Shown here: one piece after another, positions 1 to 9,521 of the stretch
Numbering within the stretch: the stretch's first letter is position 1
Layout of the letters: each line of letters opens with the position of its first letter
Assembly: GCF_030538595.1 (NCBI RefSeq)
Contig: NZ_JAUNTS010000007.1
Location: 1 to 64,000, forward strand
Length of the DNA stretch: 64,000 nt
Source of the DNA: Kocuria sp.
Lineage (GTDB): Bacteria > Actinomycetota > Actinomycetes > Actinomycetales > Micrococcaceae
Reading direction: 5' to 3'
Notes under the pieces: model-generated
What the model was told of the DNA's origin: nothing
Database searches by the model: none
The model's input: the letters and a program-made list of their open reading frames with translations, nothing else
Made by a program: the position numbers and the translations under genes

Positions 1-90
1 TGAAAAGGAATCCAACCACCGCGACACCCGCGGCACCAGCAAGCCTCACACTGACCAGCATCCTAGCCAGCCGCCCGCTCCTGCGTCCCG

Positions 91-207
91 GTACGCAAAC
101 GACCACTAAACCAGCCTCTCAGCGGCTCTTTGCGTACTACCTGTGGCTTTTTGCGTACCGCGCGGTCATCACCTGCCTGATGCCGAGAACAGGAGACGCA
201 AAAAGCC
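91..207. repeat. GTACGCAAA composite repeat element, left copy
   Basis: GTACGCAAA at 91-99 faces TTTGCGTAC at 129-137, leaving a 29-nt loop, and a second TTTGCGTAC starts 21 bp later at 150. A further inverted pair, GGCTTTTTGCGT (145-156) and ACGCAAAAAGCC (196-207), overlaps it. The same geometry (9-bp arms, 29-nt loop, 21-bp step) occurs at 60967-61055. No gene is visible in bases 1-296. The element lies downstream of the bS22 gene on the minus strand. It could be an operator array, a dispersed palindromic repeat or a terminator-like structure; the sequence alone does not decide. Confidence 0.7.
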
Positions 208-296
208 GTGGGTGGGGCACTCATGACGAGTACCCCACCCACGGACTCACCGGCAGCACCGGAAAGCGCAGACCCACCGTGGATCTGCGCCCAAGA

Positions 297-395
297 TCAC
301 TTCTTGTTGCGGCGCTGGTGGCGGGTCTTACGAAGCAATTTACGGTGCTTCTTCTTGGACATACGCTTGCGGCGCTTCTTGATGACGGAGCCCAT
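297..395 (-). CDS. 30S ribosomal protein bS22 (AURKAIP1/COX24-domain peptide)
   Basis: A 32-residue, extremely basic peptide that starts [19 protein letters not shown] and ends RRNKK, almost entirely Lys, Arg and His. This is the signature of the actinobacterial AURKAIP1/COX24-domain protein, identified in mycobacterial ribosomes as bS22, a small subunit component near the decoding region. A GAGGAT ribosome binding site lies about 8 nt before the ATG. The gene is monocistronic here, between the gntR terminator and the left-edge repeat. It is easily missed because of its length. Function is taken from the family; the identification rests on sequence composition and the characteristic start. 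Confidence 0.9.
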   Translation of the reverse strand: MGSVIKKRRKRMSKKKHRKLLRKTRHQRRNKK

Positions 396-498
396 AGACG
401 ATCCTCACTTGTGTCTGGTCGGCCCGGTCCGCCATGCAGTGTCACGTGCGGCTTCGTAGCCTTTGCAAGGCTCACGACGGCGGTTCTCCGGGTGGAAC

Positions 499-524
499 CG
501 GAAGGCCACTATCACGGCCTTCCG
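499..524 (-). terminator. Stem-loop downstream of gntR
   Basis: CGGAAGGCC (499-507) and GGCCTTCCG (516-524) form a perfect 9-bp stem with an 8-nt loop. An outer GGAACC/GGTTCC pair (495-500, 531-536) overlaps the stem base. It follows the gntR stop on the minus strand. No U-tract is present, so a factor-assisted or weak terminator is likely. Confidence 0.45.
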
Positions 525-590
525 AAGATTGGTTCCCCGGAAGTCTACCCGCTCCGACTGCCCCGGCGTTATTCGGGGGTTCAACAGGGG

Positions 591-1544
591 TTAACCCGTG
601 CGGCGTTCGCCCTGACCCGCACCGAAATCATCCGGCACGTCATCCCCGTCAGCCGCGGGGTCTGGATCGGCAGGAGCCTCGGCGGAATCGACGTCGTGAC
701 CCGAATTGCGCGCCACCTGCAGTGCCACGGCCTCCTTGACCGGTGTCTGCTCCGCTGTTGAGTCCGGGGACTCGCTGCTGTTGGACCACACGCGCCCGGA
801 GGCCAACGGCCCCGTGGTGGGGCCCACCGTCTCTTGCGAATCCGTGCGTGGGGCACGGTCCGGGTCCACGCCGGCCTCCACGTACTGGTACTCAATGTGC
901 TCCTCCACCAAGCGCGCGGCCAAGGTGTTGTCACCGGCCAGCACGGCGGAGAAGATGGCCTGGTGTTCAGCTCGAATCCGGTCCACGGTCTTGGACCACA
1001 GCGGAACGTGCCCCACCAACGCCATGGTGTACTCGTAAATCGAGTCCCGCAGCGCAGACATCAGCGCCGCCACCAACGTATTGCCCGCGGATTTCACCAG
1101 GGCAATGTGGAAGCTCACATAGAGGTGATGGAACTCTTTGAGGGAGATGTCGTCCCTGCCCATTTCCCGCAGCAAGGTACGCAGTTCGGCCATGGCCGGG
1201 GAGCGGTTGTCCGCGTTGCTCAGCGCCCAGGTCTCCAGCAGAACGCGGGTTTGCACAATGTCCCGCAGCGGATAGTCCGCCGTGGCCATGTGCAGTTGCA
1301 GTGCTGGGCCCGCAGAAGCTGCGGGCTCACGCACCAACATGGGCAGGATGGTCTTGCGGCTGCCTTCGTACAGCCGCAAGACACCCTGCGCTTCCAGGAT
1401 CTTGAGGGCTTCGCGCATGGTGCCACGGTTCACGCCCAAAACGGACGCCAGATCCCTGTCCGACGGGAGTTGTTGACCCAGTACCAGGTTCCCGTCGAAC
1501 AGCTCGTTCTCCAACCATTGGAGGACTCTTCTATGCGTGGCCAT
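591..1544 (-). CDS. FadR/GntR-family transcriptional regulator with FCD domain
   Basis: A 317-residue regulator. Residues 1-65 form a GntR winged helix (QLPSDRDLASVLGVNRGTMREALKIL core). Residues from about 90 to 215 resemble the all-helical FCD ligand-binding domain with its His and Asp/Glu metal-type ligands. The last 90 or so residues are acidic, Pro/Ser/Asp-rich and probably disordered, which makes the protein longer than the usual 220-250 residues. It lies 28 bp after gdhA on the same strand but has its own TAGGCT box 7 nt before the ATG, so it may be transcribed separately. Control of gdhA or of a carboxylate catabolic gene is possible but not shown by the sequence. Confidence 0.85.
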   Translation of the reverse strand: MATHRRVLQWLENELFDGNLVLGQQLPSDRDLASVLGVNRGTMREALKILEAQGVLRLYEGSRKTILPMLVREPAASAGPALQLHMATADYPLRDIVQTRVLLETWALSNADNRSPAMAELRTLLREMGRDDISLKEFHHLYVSFHIALVKSAGNTLVAALMSALRDSIYEYTMALVGHVPLWSKTVDRIRAEHQAIFSAVLAGDNTLAARLVEEHIEYQYVEAGVDPDRAPRTDSQETVGPTTGPLASGRVWSNSSESPDSTAEQTPVKEAVALQVARNSGHDVDSAEAPADPDPAADGDDVPDDFGAGQGERRTG

Positions 1545-1551
1545 GCCCTTT

Positions 1552-1557
1552 AGCCTA
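1552..1557 (-). promoter_or_regulatory. Putative leaderless -10 box of gntR
   Basis: TAGGCT on the minus strand lies 7 nt before the gntR ATG, inside the 28-bp gap after gdhA. This spacing recurs at many genes of the window. The intervening AAAGGG could also act as a ribosome binding site. Confidence 0.4.
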
Positions 1558-1572
1558 CGTGCATCCCAGCAA

Positions 1573-2940
<1,368 letters not shown>

Positions 2941-3050
2941 TCACTTGTCTTGTTGAGCACGCAAACCCACGCTGTGGGCAGTGCGCGCACCTGCACTTGA
3001 GTCTGGCAGACCGGCCACCGCGGGGACAGCCGAGCGCACCAACACCATTC

Positions 3051-3440
3051 TCAACGACGACGGCGCCGGAACACCGAAGCCAAAATTCCACCCCGCTGTG
3101 GCTGCTCCTCCGATTGGGGCACCACGAGCGGGTCCAGGACCTCTCGATCCACCTGCACGGTCTCCTGCGGCACTGCGGGCACCCCGGAGGTGAACTGCTC
3201 CAACCACGTGGTGAGTGGGGCCAGTCCGGTGGGTTCCACGGTGTAATAACGCCGCTGTCCATCCGCGCGCTGCGCCACCACCTCCGCTTCCCGCAGGATG
3301 CGCAGATGCTTGGACACCGTGGGTTGGGAGGCTCCCACCGCATCCACCAACTCCCCCACGGACAGTTCCCCGTGGCGTAGAGCTTCCACAATGGCGCGCC
3401 GCGTGGGTTCGGCCAGCGCGGCAAAAATCTCCTGGGTCAT
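3051..3440 (-). CDS. ArsR-family winged-helix regulator
   Basis: A 129-residue protein with a typical ArsR/SmtB DNA-binding domain: the recognition helix is in ASQPTVSKHLRIL (residues 37-49) and the wing is ADGQRRYYTV (59-68). The N-terminus (EIFAALAEPTRRAIVEAL) is the standard first helix. There is no cysteine in the protein, so arsenite- or cadmium-type thiolate sensing is unlikely. The C-terminus is a proline-rich linker ending in five arginines. The ATG at 3440 was chosen because the ArsR domain begins there and a TAGGGT box lies 7 nt upstream. It sits alone between gdhA and acuC. Its target is unknown. Confidence 0.85.
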   Translation of the reverse strand: MTQEIFAALAEPTRRAIVEALRHGELSVGELVDAVGASQPTVSKHLRILREAEVVAQRADGQRRYYTVEPTGLAPLTTWLEQFTSGVPAVPQETVQVDREVLDPLVVPQSEEQPQRGGILASVFRRRRR

Positions 3441-3447
3441 TCTCAGC

Positions 3448-3453
3448 ACCCTA
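3448..3453 (-). promoter_or_regulatory. Putative leaderless -10 box of arsR
   Basis: TAGGGT lies 7 nt before the ATG on the minus strand with no Shine-Dalgarno between, the same layout as at gntR, nth and others. Confidence 0.4.
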
Positions 3454-3537
3454 ACCACTGCGGCGACTTCACCGTGACGACGACGCCGCGGCACCCTCAA
3501 GGTATACGGCCTGACCGCGGTGAGTCCGGCGCATGCG

Positions 3538-4740
3538 CTAGTCGTACCAGGGATCCAGGCCCCACTGCGGGAACACTTCACGGCGGGTGGCCATGACCAC
3601 GCGGTCGGTGTCGTCGTCGGGGTCAAAGCCAACTTCCCAGGAGCGCCACCACAGGTCAACGCGGTCACCCATGTATTCCTGCGGATTGCCCCCGTAATGC
3701 TCTTTGACGTAATCACGCCACGTGGGTGGGACGGGAGTGGTCACGGGCAGCGGTTTACCGGTGACCACCGCCACAAGATGGGACCAGGACCGGGGAACGA
3801 CGTCGTAACAGTCGTAACCACCACCGCCGGTGGCAATCCAACGGCCTTCACAGAAACGGTCCGCCATCTCCGCCACGTGCAACATGATTTCGCGTTGCCC
3901 GTCCACACTGACCCGCAGGTGGGTCAGGGGGTCGGACAGGTGGGAGTCGCAGCCGTGCTGGGACACAATCACTTCCGGGCGGAACTGCTCCACCAAGGCT
4001 GGGACCACCGCGTGATACGCGCGTAGCCACTGGGCGTCCTCGGCCGTTGGCGGCATGGCAATGTTCACGGAGGTGCCCATGGCCTCCCCTGTACCGATTT
4101 CATTGGCAAAGCCGGTACCGGGGAACAGCGTGGTACCGGATTCGTGCAGGGAAATGGTCATCACATTGGGGTTGTCAAAAAAGATGGATTGTGTGCCGTC
4201 CCCGTGGTGACCGTCCACATCCAGGTAAAGCACTCGTTTGACACCGTTGTTGAGCAGGTGGCCAATGGCCACCGCGCAGTCGTTGTAGACGCAAAAACCA
4301 CTGGCCTTGTCCGCAAAGGCATGGTGCATGCCCCCGCCAAAGTTCACCGCACGCACCGCGGTGCCATCCAAAATCGCTTGTGCCCCCTGGAAAGAGCCAC
4401 CTGCAAGGCGCGCTGAAGCCTCATGGATTCCGGCATAACCCGGGGTGTCCTCAGTGCCCAGCCCGCTGTCAGGACGGGACAGGGTGGGGTCCGCGCTGAC
4501 CGCACGGACAGCAGCCACGTAATCGGCGGTGTGCGCCAAGGTCAGGTCGGCATCTTCCGCGACCTCCGGAACCTCCACCGTGACAGACTCCCGCTGATCA
4601 AGCCCGTACTCCTGAATCAGCCGCCACGTGGCATCCAACCGTGAAGGGTGCATGGGGTGATAGGAGCCGAAGTCATAGTTCAGCAACTGCGGGCTCCAAA
4701 AGAGCCGGGTGGGCTGCGGGGCTACTGTTGGCTGAGTCAC
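3538..4740 (-). CDS. acuC: Acetoin utilization protein AcuC-like class I deacetylase
   Basis: A 400-residue member of the arginase/histone-deacetylase fold. Visible are the tandem catalytic histidines in GGGMHHAFAD (H139-H140), the zinc ligands in YLDVDGHHGDGT (D174, H178) and the distal QHGCDSH and TGGGGYD motifs. In Bacillus AcuC deacetylates acetyl-CoA synthetase and keeps it active. An acetyl-CoA synthetase with the PKTRSGK acetylation site is encoded at 31487-33430, a plausible substrate, although the two genes are unlinked. The start is GTG, preceded by TCTAAT and AAGGGT, so initiation may be leaderless or from a poor ribosome binding site. Confidence 0.9.
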   Translation of the reverse strand: MTQPTVAPQPTRLFWSPQLLNYDFGSYHPMHPSRLDATWRLIQEYGLDQRESVTVEVPEVAEDADLTLAHTADYVAAVRAVSADPTLSRPDSGLGTEDTPGYAGIHEASARLAGGSFQGAQAILDGTAVRAVNFGGGMHHAFADKASGFCVYNDCAVAIGHLLNNGVKRVLYLDVDGHHGDGTQSIFFDNPNVMTISLHESGTTLFPGTGFANEIGTGEAMGTSVNIAMPPTAEDAQWLRAYHAVVPALVEQFRPEVIVSQHGCDSHLSDPLTHLRVSVDGQREIMLHVAEMADRFCEGRWIATGGGGYDCYDVVPRSWSHLVAVVTGKPLPVTTPVPPTWRDYVKEHYGGNPQEYMGDRVDLWWRSWEVGFDPDDDTDRVVMATRREVFPQWGLDPWYD

Positions 4741-5202
4741 ACCCTTATTAGATCACTCGCACCCGCTCAGACCACTCGCGTCCACCACTGCGTGACAAAG
4801 TGTGCGGCAACAGACCTCCACGTGTGCAAGCGCAGGCGTACATTGTGCAGTGGTCGGCCAGATGTTCACCACCGTTGGCCAGCCGTGTTCGTGACTGCTG
4901 GCCAGCGTGTACGTCACCGATGTCTGCAAGACGGTCACGGTGGGGTCATACTGTCTCCCGTACAGTTGGGCTGCTCGATCAACCAACGCCAAGCTGACAG
5001 CCAGCCCATCCAGCCAAGATCCCGTCTGACCAGTCATCGTTCGGCCCTTCCGGCCGACATCCGGCCTGGCCAGCTGGCCCCAGCTCACCCAGCCGCCACA
5101 CAGCCTGATCAACCATCACCCAGCCACAGCCAGCCCATCCGGCCCATCCAGCCGACAGCCGGTTTGTGCGGGCACACCCCTTGACCCTCCCAGGAGACCT
5201 CG
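4741..5202. other. Intergenic region between acuC and trkH
   Basis: About 460 bp between divergent genes. The left part should contain the acuC promoter. The right part (about 5000-5165) is rich in CAGCC, CATCC and CCGGCC words that look like degenerate short repeats and includes the palindrome GGCCAGCTGGCC. Open frames across it have no recognisable domain and appear fortuitous. No riboswitch was recognised before the potassium transporter genes. Confidence 0.5.
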
Positions 5203-6630
5203 GTGCCACAGACCCTGGGGGCACGCCTCCCCTCAGCAAAGGCCACGCACGTGCGTGGTGCGCTGGGAGCTACCCGGGATCTGATTGACCGCCTGGCCCA
5301 GTCCTCCCCCGCCAGGTTGGCGGTATTGGTGTTTGCTGCCGTGGTCATCCTGTTCACGGCGTTGCTGTGGCTGCCCGCATCCTCCCAAGACGGCCGGGCC
5401 ACCACCTTCACGGATGCCCTGTTCACGGCAACCTCCGCCGTGACCGTCACGGGACTCACCGTGGTTCCCACAGCTGACCATTGGTCCCTGACGGGTCAGG
5501 TGATCATCCTGCTGGCCATTCAAATTGGTGGTTTGGGCACCTTGACCATGACCTCCATTCTGGCCATGGCCATTGGCAGACAGTTGGGGTTACGTTCCAA
5601 ATTGATCACCCAGGAAGCCCTGAACGTGGGGCGTCTGGGTGAAGTGGGCTCGCTGTTGCGCACCGTGGTCATCACCTCCGTGGTGATTGAAGGCACCCTG
5701 GCAGTGATCTTGACCATTGGTTTTCTGGTGGCCGGAGAGAACCCTCTGACCGCGGTGTGGCACGGGGTGTTCTATTCCATCTCCGCCTTCAACAATGGTG
5801 GTTTCACACCACATTCAGATGGGCTGGTCCCCTACTTTGACACTGCTGCTCACACCTGGCTGATCCTGTTTCCCACCGCACTGGGGGTGCTGCTGGGTTC
5901 TCTGGGCTTTCCTGTGATTTTGGTACTGCGCCAAGTGGGGTGGCTGAAGTTCTCCCGGTGGAATCTCAACACCAAGCTGACTGTGGTCACCACGTTCGTG
6001 CTGATGTTTGTGGGGTGGGTGTTGTGGACCGCCTTTGAGTGGAACAACCCGGCCACCATCCAGGGAGAATCTACCGGTCACAAGATTTTTCAGGGCTTTT
6101 TTGCCTCCGTCATGATGCGCTCGGGTGGGTTCAACCTGGTGCAGATGAGTGAGGCTGAGCCCGTGACCCTGCTCCTCACGGATGCGCTCATGTTTGCCGG
6201 TGGCGCCCCCGCGTCCACTGGCGGCGGGATCAAGGTGACCACGCTCGCCGTCGTTGTCCTGGCCATCCTGGCCGAAGCCCGCGGTGATCGCGCCGTGATC
6301 GCTTTTCACCGTACCGTCCCCGAATCGGTGCTCCGCATTGCCATCTCCGTGATCGCCATGGGTGCCACCATTGTGCTGGTGGCCACCGGCGTGCTGATGG
6401 CGCTGTCCGGGCAGTCCATGGACCGTGTGGTGTTCGAGGTGATTTCCGCCTACGCCACGTGCGGGTTGTCCACGGGGCTCTCCGCGGAGATGGGCGCGGC
6501 GGGTAAAGCCGTGCTGGTGGTGGTCATGTTGGTGGGCCGCATTGGTACCACCACGGTGGCCACCGCTTTGGCGCTGAGGTCGCGGCGCAGGTTGTATCAA
6601 TACCCGGAAGAGAGGCCGATCATTGGGTGA
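5203..6630 (+). CDS. TrkH/KtrB-family potassium uptake channel subunit
   Basis: A 475-residue polytopic membrane protein with about eight to ten transmembrane segments. Four pore-loop filters are visible: TSAVTVTGLTV, FNNGGFTPHS, RSGGFNLV and YATCGLSTGLS. Each carries the central glycine that lines the K+ selectivity filter of the TrkH/KtrB/HKT superfamily. It imports K+, probably coupled to Na+ or H+. The GTG start follows an AGGAG site. Its 3' end overlaps the next gene, which encodes the cytosolic RCK gating subunit, so the two form one translationally coupled K+ uptake system. Confidence 0.93.
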   Translation: MPQTLGARLPSAKATHVRGALGATRDLIDRLAQSSPARLAVLVFAAVVILFTALLWLPASSQDGRATTFTDALFTATSAVTVTGLTVVPTADHWSLTGQVIILLAIQIGGLGTLTMTSILAMAIGRQLGLRSKLITQEALNVGRLGEVGSLLRTVVITSVVIEGTLAVILTIGFLVAGENPLTAVWHGVFYSISAFNNGGFTPHSDGLVPYFDTAAHTWLILFPTALGVLLGSLGFPVILVLRQVGWLKFSRWNLNTKLTVVTTFVLMFVGWVLWTAFEWNNPATIQGESTGHKIFQGFFASVMMRSGGFNLVQMSEAEPVTLLLTDALMFAGGAPASTGGGIKVTTLAVVVLAILAEARGDRAVIAFHRTVPESVLRIAISVIAMGATIVLVATGVLMALSGQSMDRVVFEVISAYATCGLSTGLSAEMGAAGKAVLVVVMLVGRIGTTTVATALALRSRRRLYQYPEERPIIG

Positions 6631-7297
6631 TCGTTACAGCAAGTCGCATGAAGTGCCCGTCCTGGTGATCGGCATGGGCCGCTTTGGCACCGCCACTGCC
6701 CTGCAACTGATCTCCCAGGGTAGGGAGGTCATGGGTGTGGAGCGCGACCCCTCCCTGGTACAAAAATTGGCCGGTCACATGACCCACATTGTGCAGGCAG
6801 AGGCCACCGATATTGATGCGCTGCGTCAGTTGGGTGCCGCCGAATTCAGGCACGCCGTGGTGGGGGTGGGCACCTCCGTGGAATCCTCCGTGTTGATCAC
6901 CGCCAACCTGGTGGACCTGGGGGTGGAACGGATCTGGGCCAAGGCCATCAGCAAGTCCCACGGCAAGATCCTCTCCCGCATTGGTGCGCATCACGTGATC
7001 TTCCCGGAAGCCGACGCCGGGCGCCGCACCGCCCACCTGGTCTCCGGCCGGTTGCTGGACTACATGGAGTTCGACGACGACTTTGCCATCGTCAAAATGT
7101 ACCCACCCCGTGAAACGCAAGGTTTCACGCTGGCGGAATCGGATGTCCGAGCCAAGTACGGGGTGACCGTGGTGGGCGTGAAAGCCCCCGGCGAAGAATT
7201 TAGTTACGCCACCCCTGACACCACCGTGACGTCCAGGGATACCCTGATTGTTGCCGGACACACTCAATTGATCGAACGGTTTGCGGCCCGGCCGTAA
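6623..7297 (+). CDS. TrkA/KtrA-type RCK regulatory subunit
   Basis: A 224-residue cytosolic protein with an N-terminal Rossmann RCK_N domain (VIGMGRFGTATAL near residue 15, acidic ribose contact in GVERDPSL) and a C-terminal RCK_C domain. It binds NAD(H) or ATP/ADP and gates the neighbouring TrkH/KtrB channel. The TTG start overlaps the channel gene by 8 bp, so expression is likely coupled by reinitiation. The length matches KtrA rather than the double-length TrkA of E. coli. Confidence 0.93.
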   Translation: MGDRYSKSHEVPVLVIGMGRFGTATALQLISQGREVMGVERDPSLVQKLAGHMTHIVQAEATDIDALRQLGAAEFRHAVVGVGTSVESSVLITANLVDLGVERIWAKAISKSHGKILSRIGAHHVIFPEADAGRRTAHLVSGRLLDYMEFDDDFAIVKMYPPRETQGFTLAESDVRAKYGVTVVGVKAPGEEFSYATPDTTVTSRDTLIVAGHTQLIERFAARP

Positions 7298-7357
7298 ACC
7301 GGTGCCGGTTCAGCGGTCTGACTTACGACGGCGCATAGGTTGTCAAGGGAGTTCGGG

Positions 7358-8458
7358 ATGTCTGCTCGGTCGCGCCAGATCGTGCTGATCGCTGTCTCTG
7401 TGGCTGTGATTCTTCTGTTGCTGGCATTGATCCTGAATTGGGACCGGGTGCGTAGCTACGAACAGCAGGTTGAGGAAGATGTTGTTGTGGGCCCTACTGC
7501 AGACAGTCCGGAACCGGCGGCCACGGCGGTGCCGCCCGCCACCGCTCCCAGTTTTGGCCCGGCGCGGGTCACAGACCAGGAGCCCCTGAGCGATCGCACC
7601 ACCCTGTACTGGCTGTCAACACCTTTGGTGACCATGCCGGAATCCGCCGATGGCCCCACCGTGATGGTCACTCTGCCGGACGGTTACAACCCCTCGCGTC
7701 ACTACCCGGTGCTGTATCTGCTCACTGGGACGGCAGAAGGGGAGGCCCCGGAGAGCTGGTATGACGAAGCCTCCGTGGAGGATGCCACGACTGGATTGGA
7801 TGCCATTGTGGTGGCGCTGGATGACGGGTGGTACGGCTGGTACACGGACTGGACCGTCCCGGGAGATGAACCTCAAGCCTGGCGCACCTTTCACCTGGAG
7901 CAGATGATTCCGTGGGTGGATGCCACGTTCCCCACCATCACATCGCCTTCAGGCCGAGCAGTGGCAGGTGCCTCCGCAGGTGGATTCGGGGCCATGACGT
8001 ATGCGGAAGTGCGGCCAGACCTGTTCGGCGTAGCCGCCTCCTTCTCCGGGCTGCTGTCTTTCCACATCCCGGAGGAAAGGCAGGATGTCCTGGCGGAAGC
8101 CTACGAAGCCTCCGGTTCACCACACGCTTTGTTCGGCGACGGCGAGCGCACCACCCAGGCGGACTGGGATGCCCATGATCCGTCCCTGCACACGGAATCA
8201 TTGCGGGGAAAGCCCCTCTGGATCTATTCGGGTTCTGGCAACGACTATGAGGCCTCCTTGCAGGAGACCTCCGATACCTTTGCCGCGGCCGCCCGCACCT
8301 CCGGGGCGCACGTCACGGAACGCACCTACGCAGAACTCAACAACGACGGCGCCTATGCACCCGCAGGCATCTGCACAGAAGGCCACGAATGGGAATGCTG
8401 GTCCATGGCCTTGTACGACTGGACGCCGGAGCTCCAGGGATACTTCGATCAACGCTGA
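7358..8458 (+). CDS. Membrane-anchored alpha/beta-hydrolase, putative esterase (esterase D type)
   Basis: About 366 residues. Residues 6-30 form an uncleaved signal anchor, followed by an acidic/Pro-Ala linker and a PF00756-type esterase domain. The nucleophile elbow is GASAGG (S206) in the context GRAVAGASAGGFGAMTYAE. Likely acid and base lie in GSGNDYE and in the Cys-flanked ICTEGHEWECW segment, whose two cysteines may form a disulfide outside the membrane. The ATG at 7358 has GGGAG upstream and was preferred over an in-frame TTG six codons earlier. The substrate is unknown; relatives include siderophore and cell-wall ester hydrolases. It is followed by a CPBP protease gene. Confidence 0.8.
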   Translation: MSARSRQIVLIAVSVAVILLLLALILNWDRVRSYEQQVEEDVVVGPTADSPEPAATAVPPATAPSFGPARVTDQEPLSDRTTLYWLSTPLVTMPESADGPTVMVTLPDGYNPSRHYPVLYLLTGTAEGEAPESWYDEASVEDATTGLDAIVVALDDGWYGWYTDWTVPGDEPQAWRTFHLEQMIPWVDATFPTITSPSGRAVAGASAGGFGAMTYAEVRPDLFGVAASFSGLLSFHIPEERQDVLAEAYEASGSPHALFGDGERTTQADWDAHDPSLHTESLRGKPLWIYSGSGNDYEASLQETSDTFAAAARTSGAHVTERTYAELNNDGAYAPAGICTEGHEWECWSMALYDWTPELQGYFDQR

Positions 8459-8562
8459 ACCAGTACCCGTACCCGTGCTCTCCACCTACATGCTGATGAT
8501 CTCCTCCGATGTACTGAGACAAGTCGGCACTTCTGGCTGAGGCGCTGCCCATCAGCTCTTCC

Positions 8563-8568
8563 TAAAGT
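8563..8568 (+). promoter_or_regulatory. Putative leaderless -10 box of the CPBP gene
   Basis: TAAAGT lies 7 nt before the ATG at 8576. No Shine-Dalgarno sequence is visible in the preceding 25 nt. Confidence 0.4.
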
Positions 8569-8575
8569 TGCCGAC

Positions 8576-9487
8576 ATGGCCAGTCCTTCATCTCAGCCCG
8601 CTGCTCGCCCACGTATTCCGGCCTGGGCACGGGTACTGCTCACCTCAGTCCTGCTCATGCCCTTGGCTTCTACGCCCCTGCTGGGCCTGGCGGTCCCGGC
8701 GGTCAACGCACGTGCCCAGGAACCCACCCTTGCCGGCGCTCTCACACTGGTGTGTGTTTTCAGTATCGCCCTGGTGGCCTACCTGCTGGCCTCACTGGGC
8801 TTGGTGCGCTGGTTGGACCGCCGCCCGTTCTCCGCACTGGGTTTGCAGCTCAGCGCCCGAGCAGCCCTTGCTTTCGGCGCAGGTGTGGTGGTGGCTGTGG
8901 TCCTGGGCGTGGGCGGAACTGCGCTGGCAATACTCCTCGGTATCGGTAGGGATGCCACAGATGCGGCAGACAGGTTCCTGGCCTACCCGGACCTTGCGTT
9001 GCTGATCCTGCTGCTGGGCCAGGCCTTCATCCTCCAGGGGATCGGGGAGGAGGTGCTGTTTCGCGGTTACTTGTTGCAGTCATTGAACCGCTGGCCTGTG
9101 CTCGGTGTGTTCATCACAGCCCTGGCTTTTGCGGTGCCCCACCTGACGTCACAGGGCGGTCAGGAGTCATGGGTGGAGCACCTGATCTACCTGTGGGTTC
9201 CGTTCGGCTTCTCCATCAGTGCTGCCGCCCTGGCCATCGTGTTTGGTTCGGTGTGGGCTGCGGTGGGCATCCACGGAGGATTCCACGTGGCCACCTACGT
9301 GAGCTTTGCCGTGGGCCTCACGGTGCAGGGCCCGGGGCTGTGGCTGCTCCTGGGCACCTTGCACCTGTTGACTGGCGTGATCGTCATGGCGCTGACACCT
9401 CGCACACGGTGGCATCAGATAGCCGTCAACGGCCCCTACACCCGCTGCCCCGAGCTCGCCCCCACAGCCCAGGTATCGCGCAGCTGA
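8576..9487 (+). CDS. CPBP-family intramembrane glutamic endopeptidase (CAAX protease/Abi)
   Basis: A 303-residue protein with about seven hydrophobic segments. The three family motifs are present: EEVLFRG with paired glutamates E158-E159, FAVPH about 35 residues later, and the third motif GIHGGFHVA. These build the intramembrane catalytic site of Rce1/CPBP proteases. Bacterial members process peptides, act in bacteriocin self-immunity or regulate signalling; the substrate here is not indicated by neighbours. It is convergent with proC, 34 bp away, and no terminator is obvious between them. Confidence 0.88.
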   Translation: MASPSSQPAARPRIPAWARVLLTSVLLMPLASTPLLGLAVPAVNARAQEPTLAGALTLVCVFSIALVAYLLASLGLVRWLDRRPFSALGLQLSARAALAFGAGVVVAVVLGVGGTALAILLGIGRDATDAADRFLAYPDLALLILLLGQAFILQGIGEEVLFRGYLLQSLNRWPVLGVFITALAFAVPHLTSQGGQESWVEHLIYLWVPFGFSISAAALAIVFGSVWAAVGIHGGFHVATYVSFAVGLTVQGPGLWLLLGTLHLLTGVIVMALTPRTRWHQIAVNGPYTRCPELAPTAQVSRS

Positions 9488-9521
9488 GGGGATCGAATGA
9501 AGTGCCCGGTCAGTCAGAGTG

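Noticed and set aside
4753-5112. A 119-codon minus-strand frame between acuC and trkH
   Set aside because: No recognisable domain, no convincing ribosome binding site and it covers CAGCC-type repeats; treated as intergenic.
4741-5202. A potassium or c-di-AMP riboswitch before trkH
   Set aside because: No recognisable conserved motif of the ydaO or M-box type could be found by eye.
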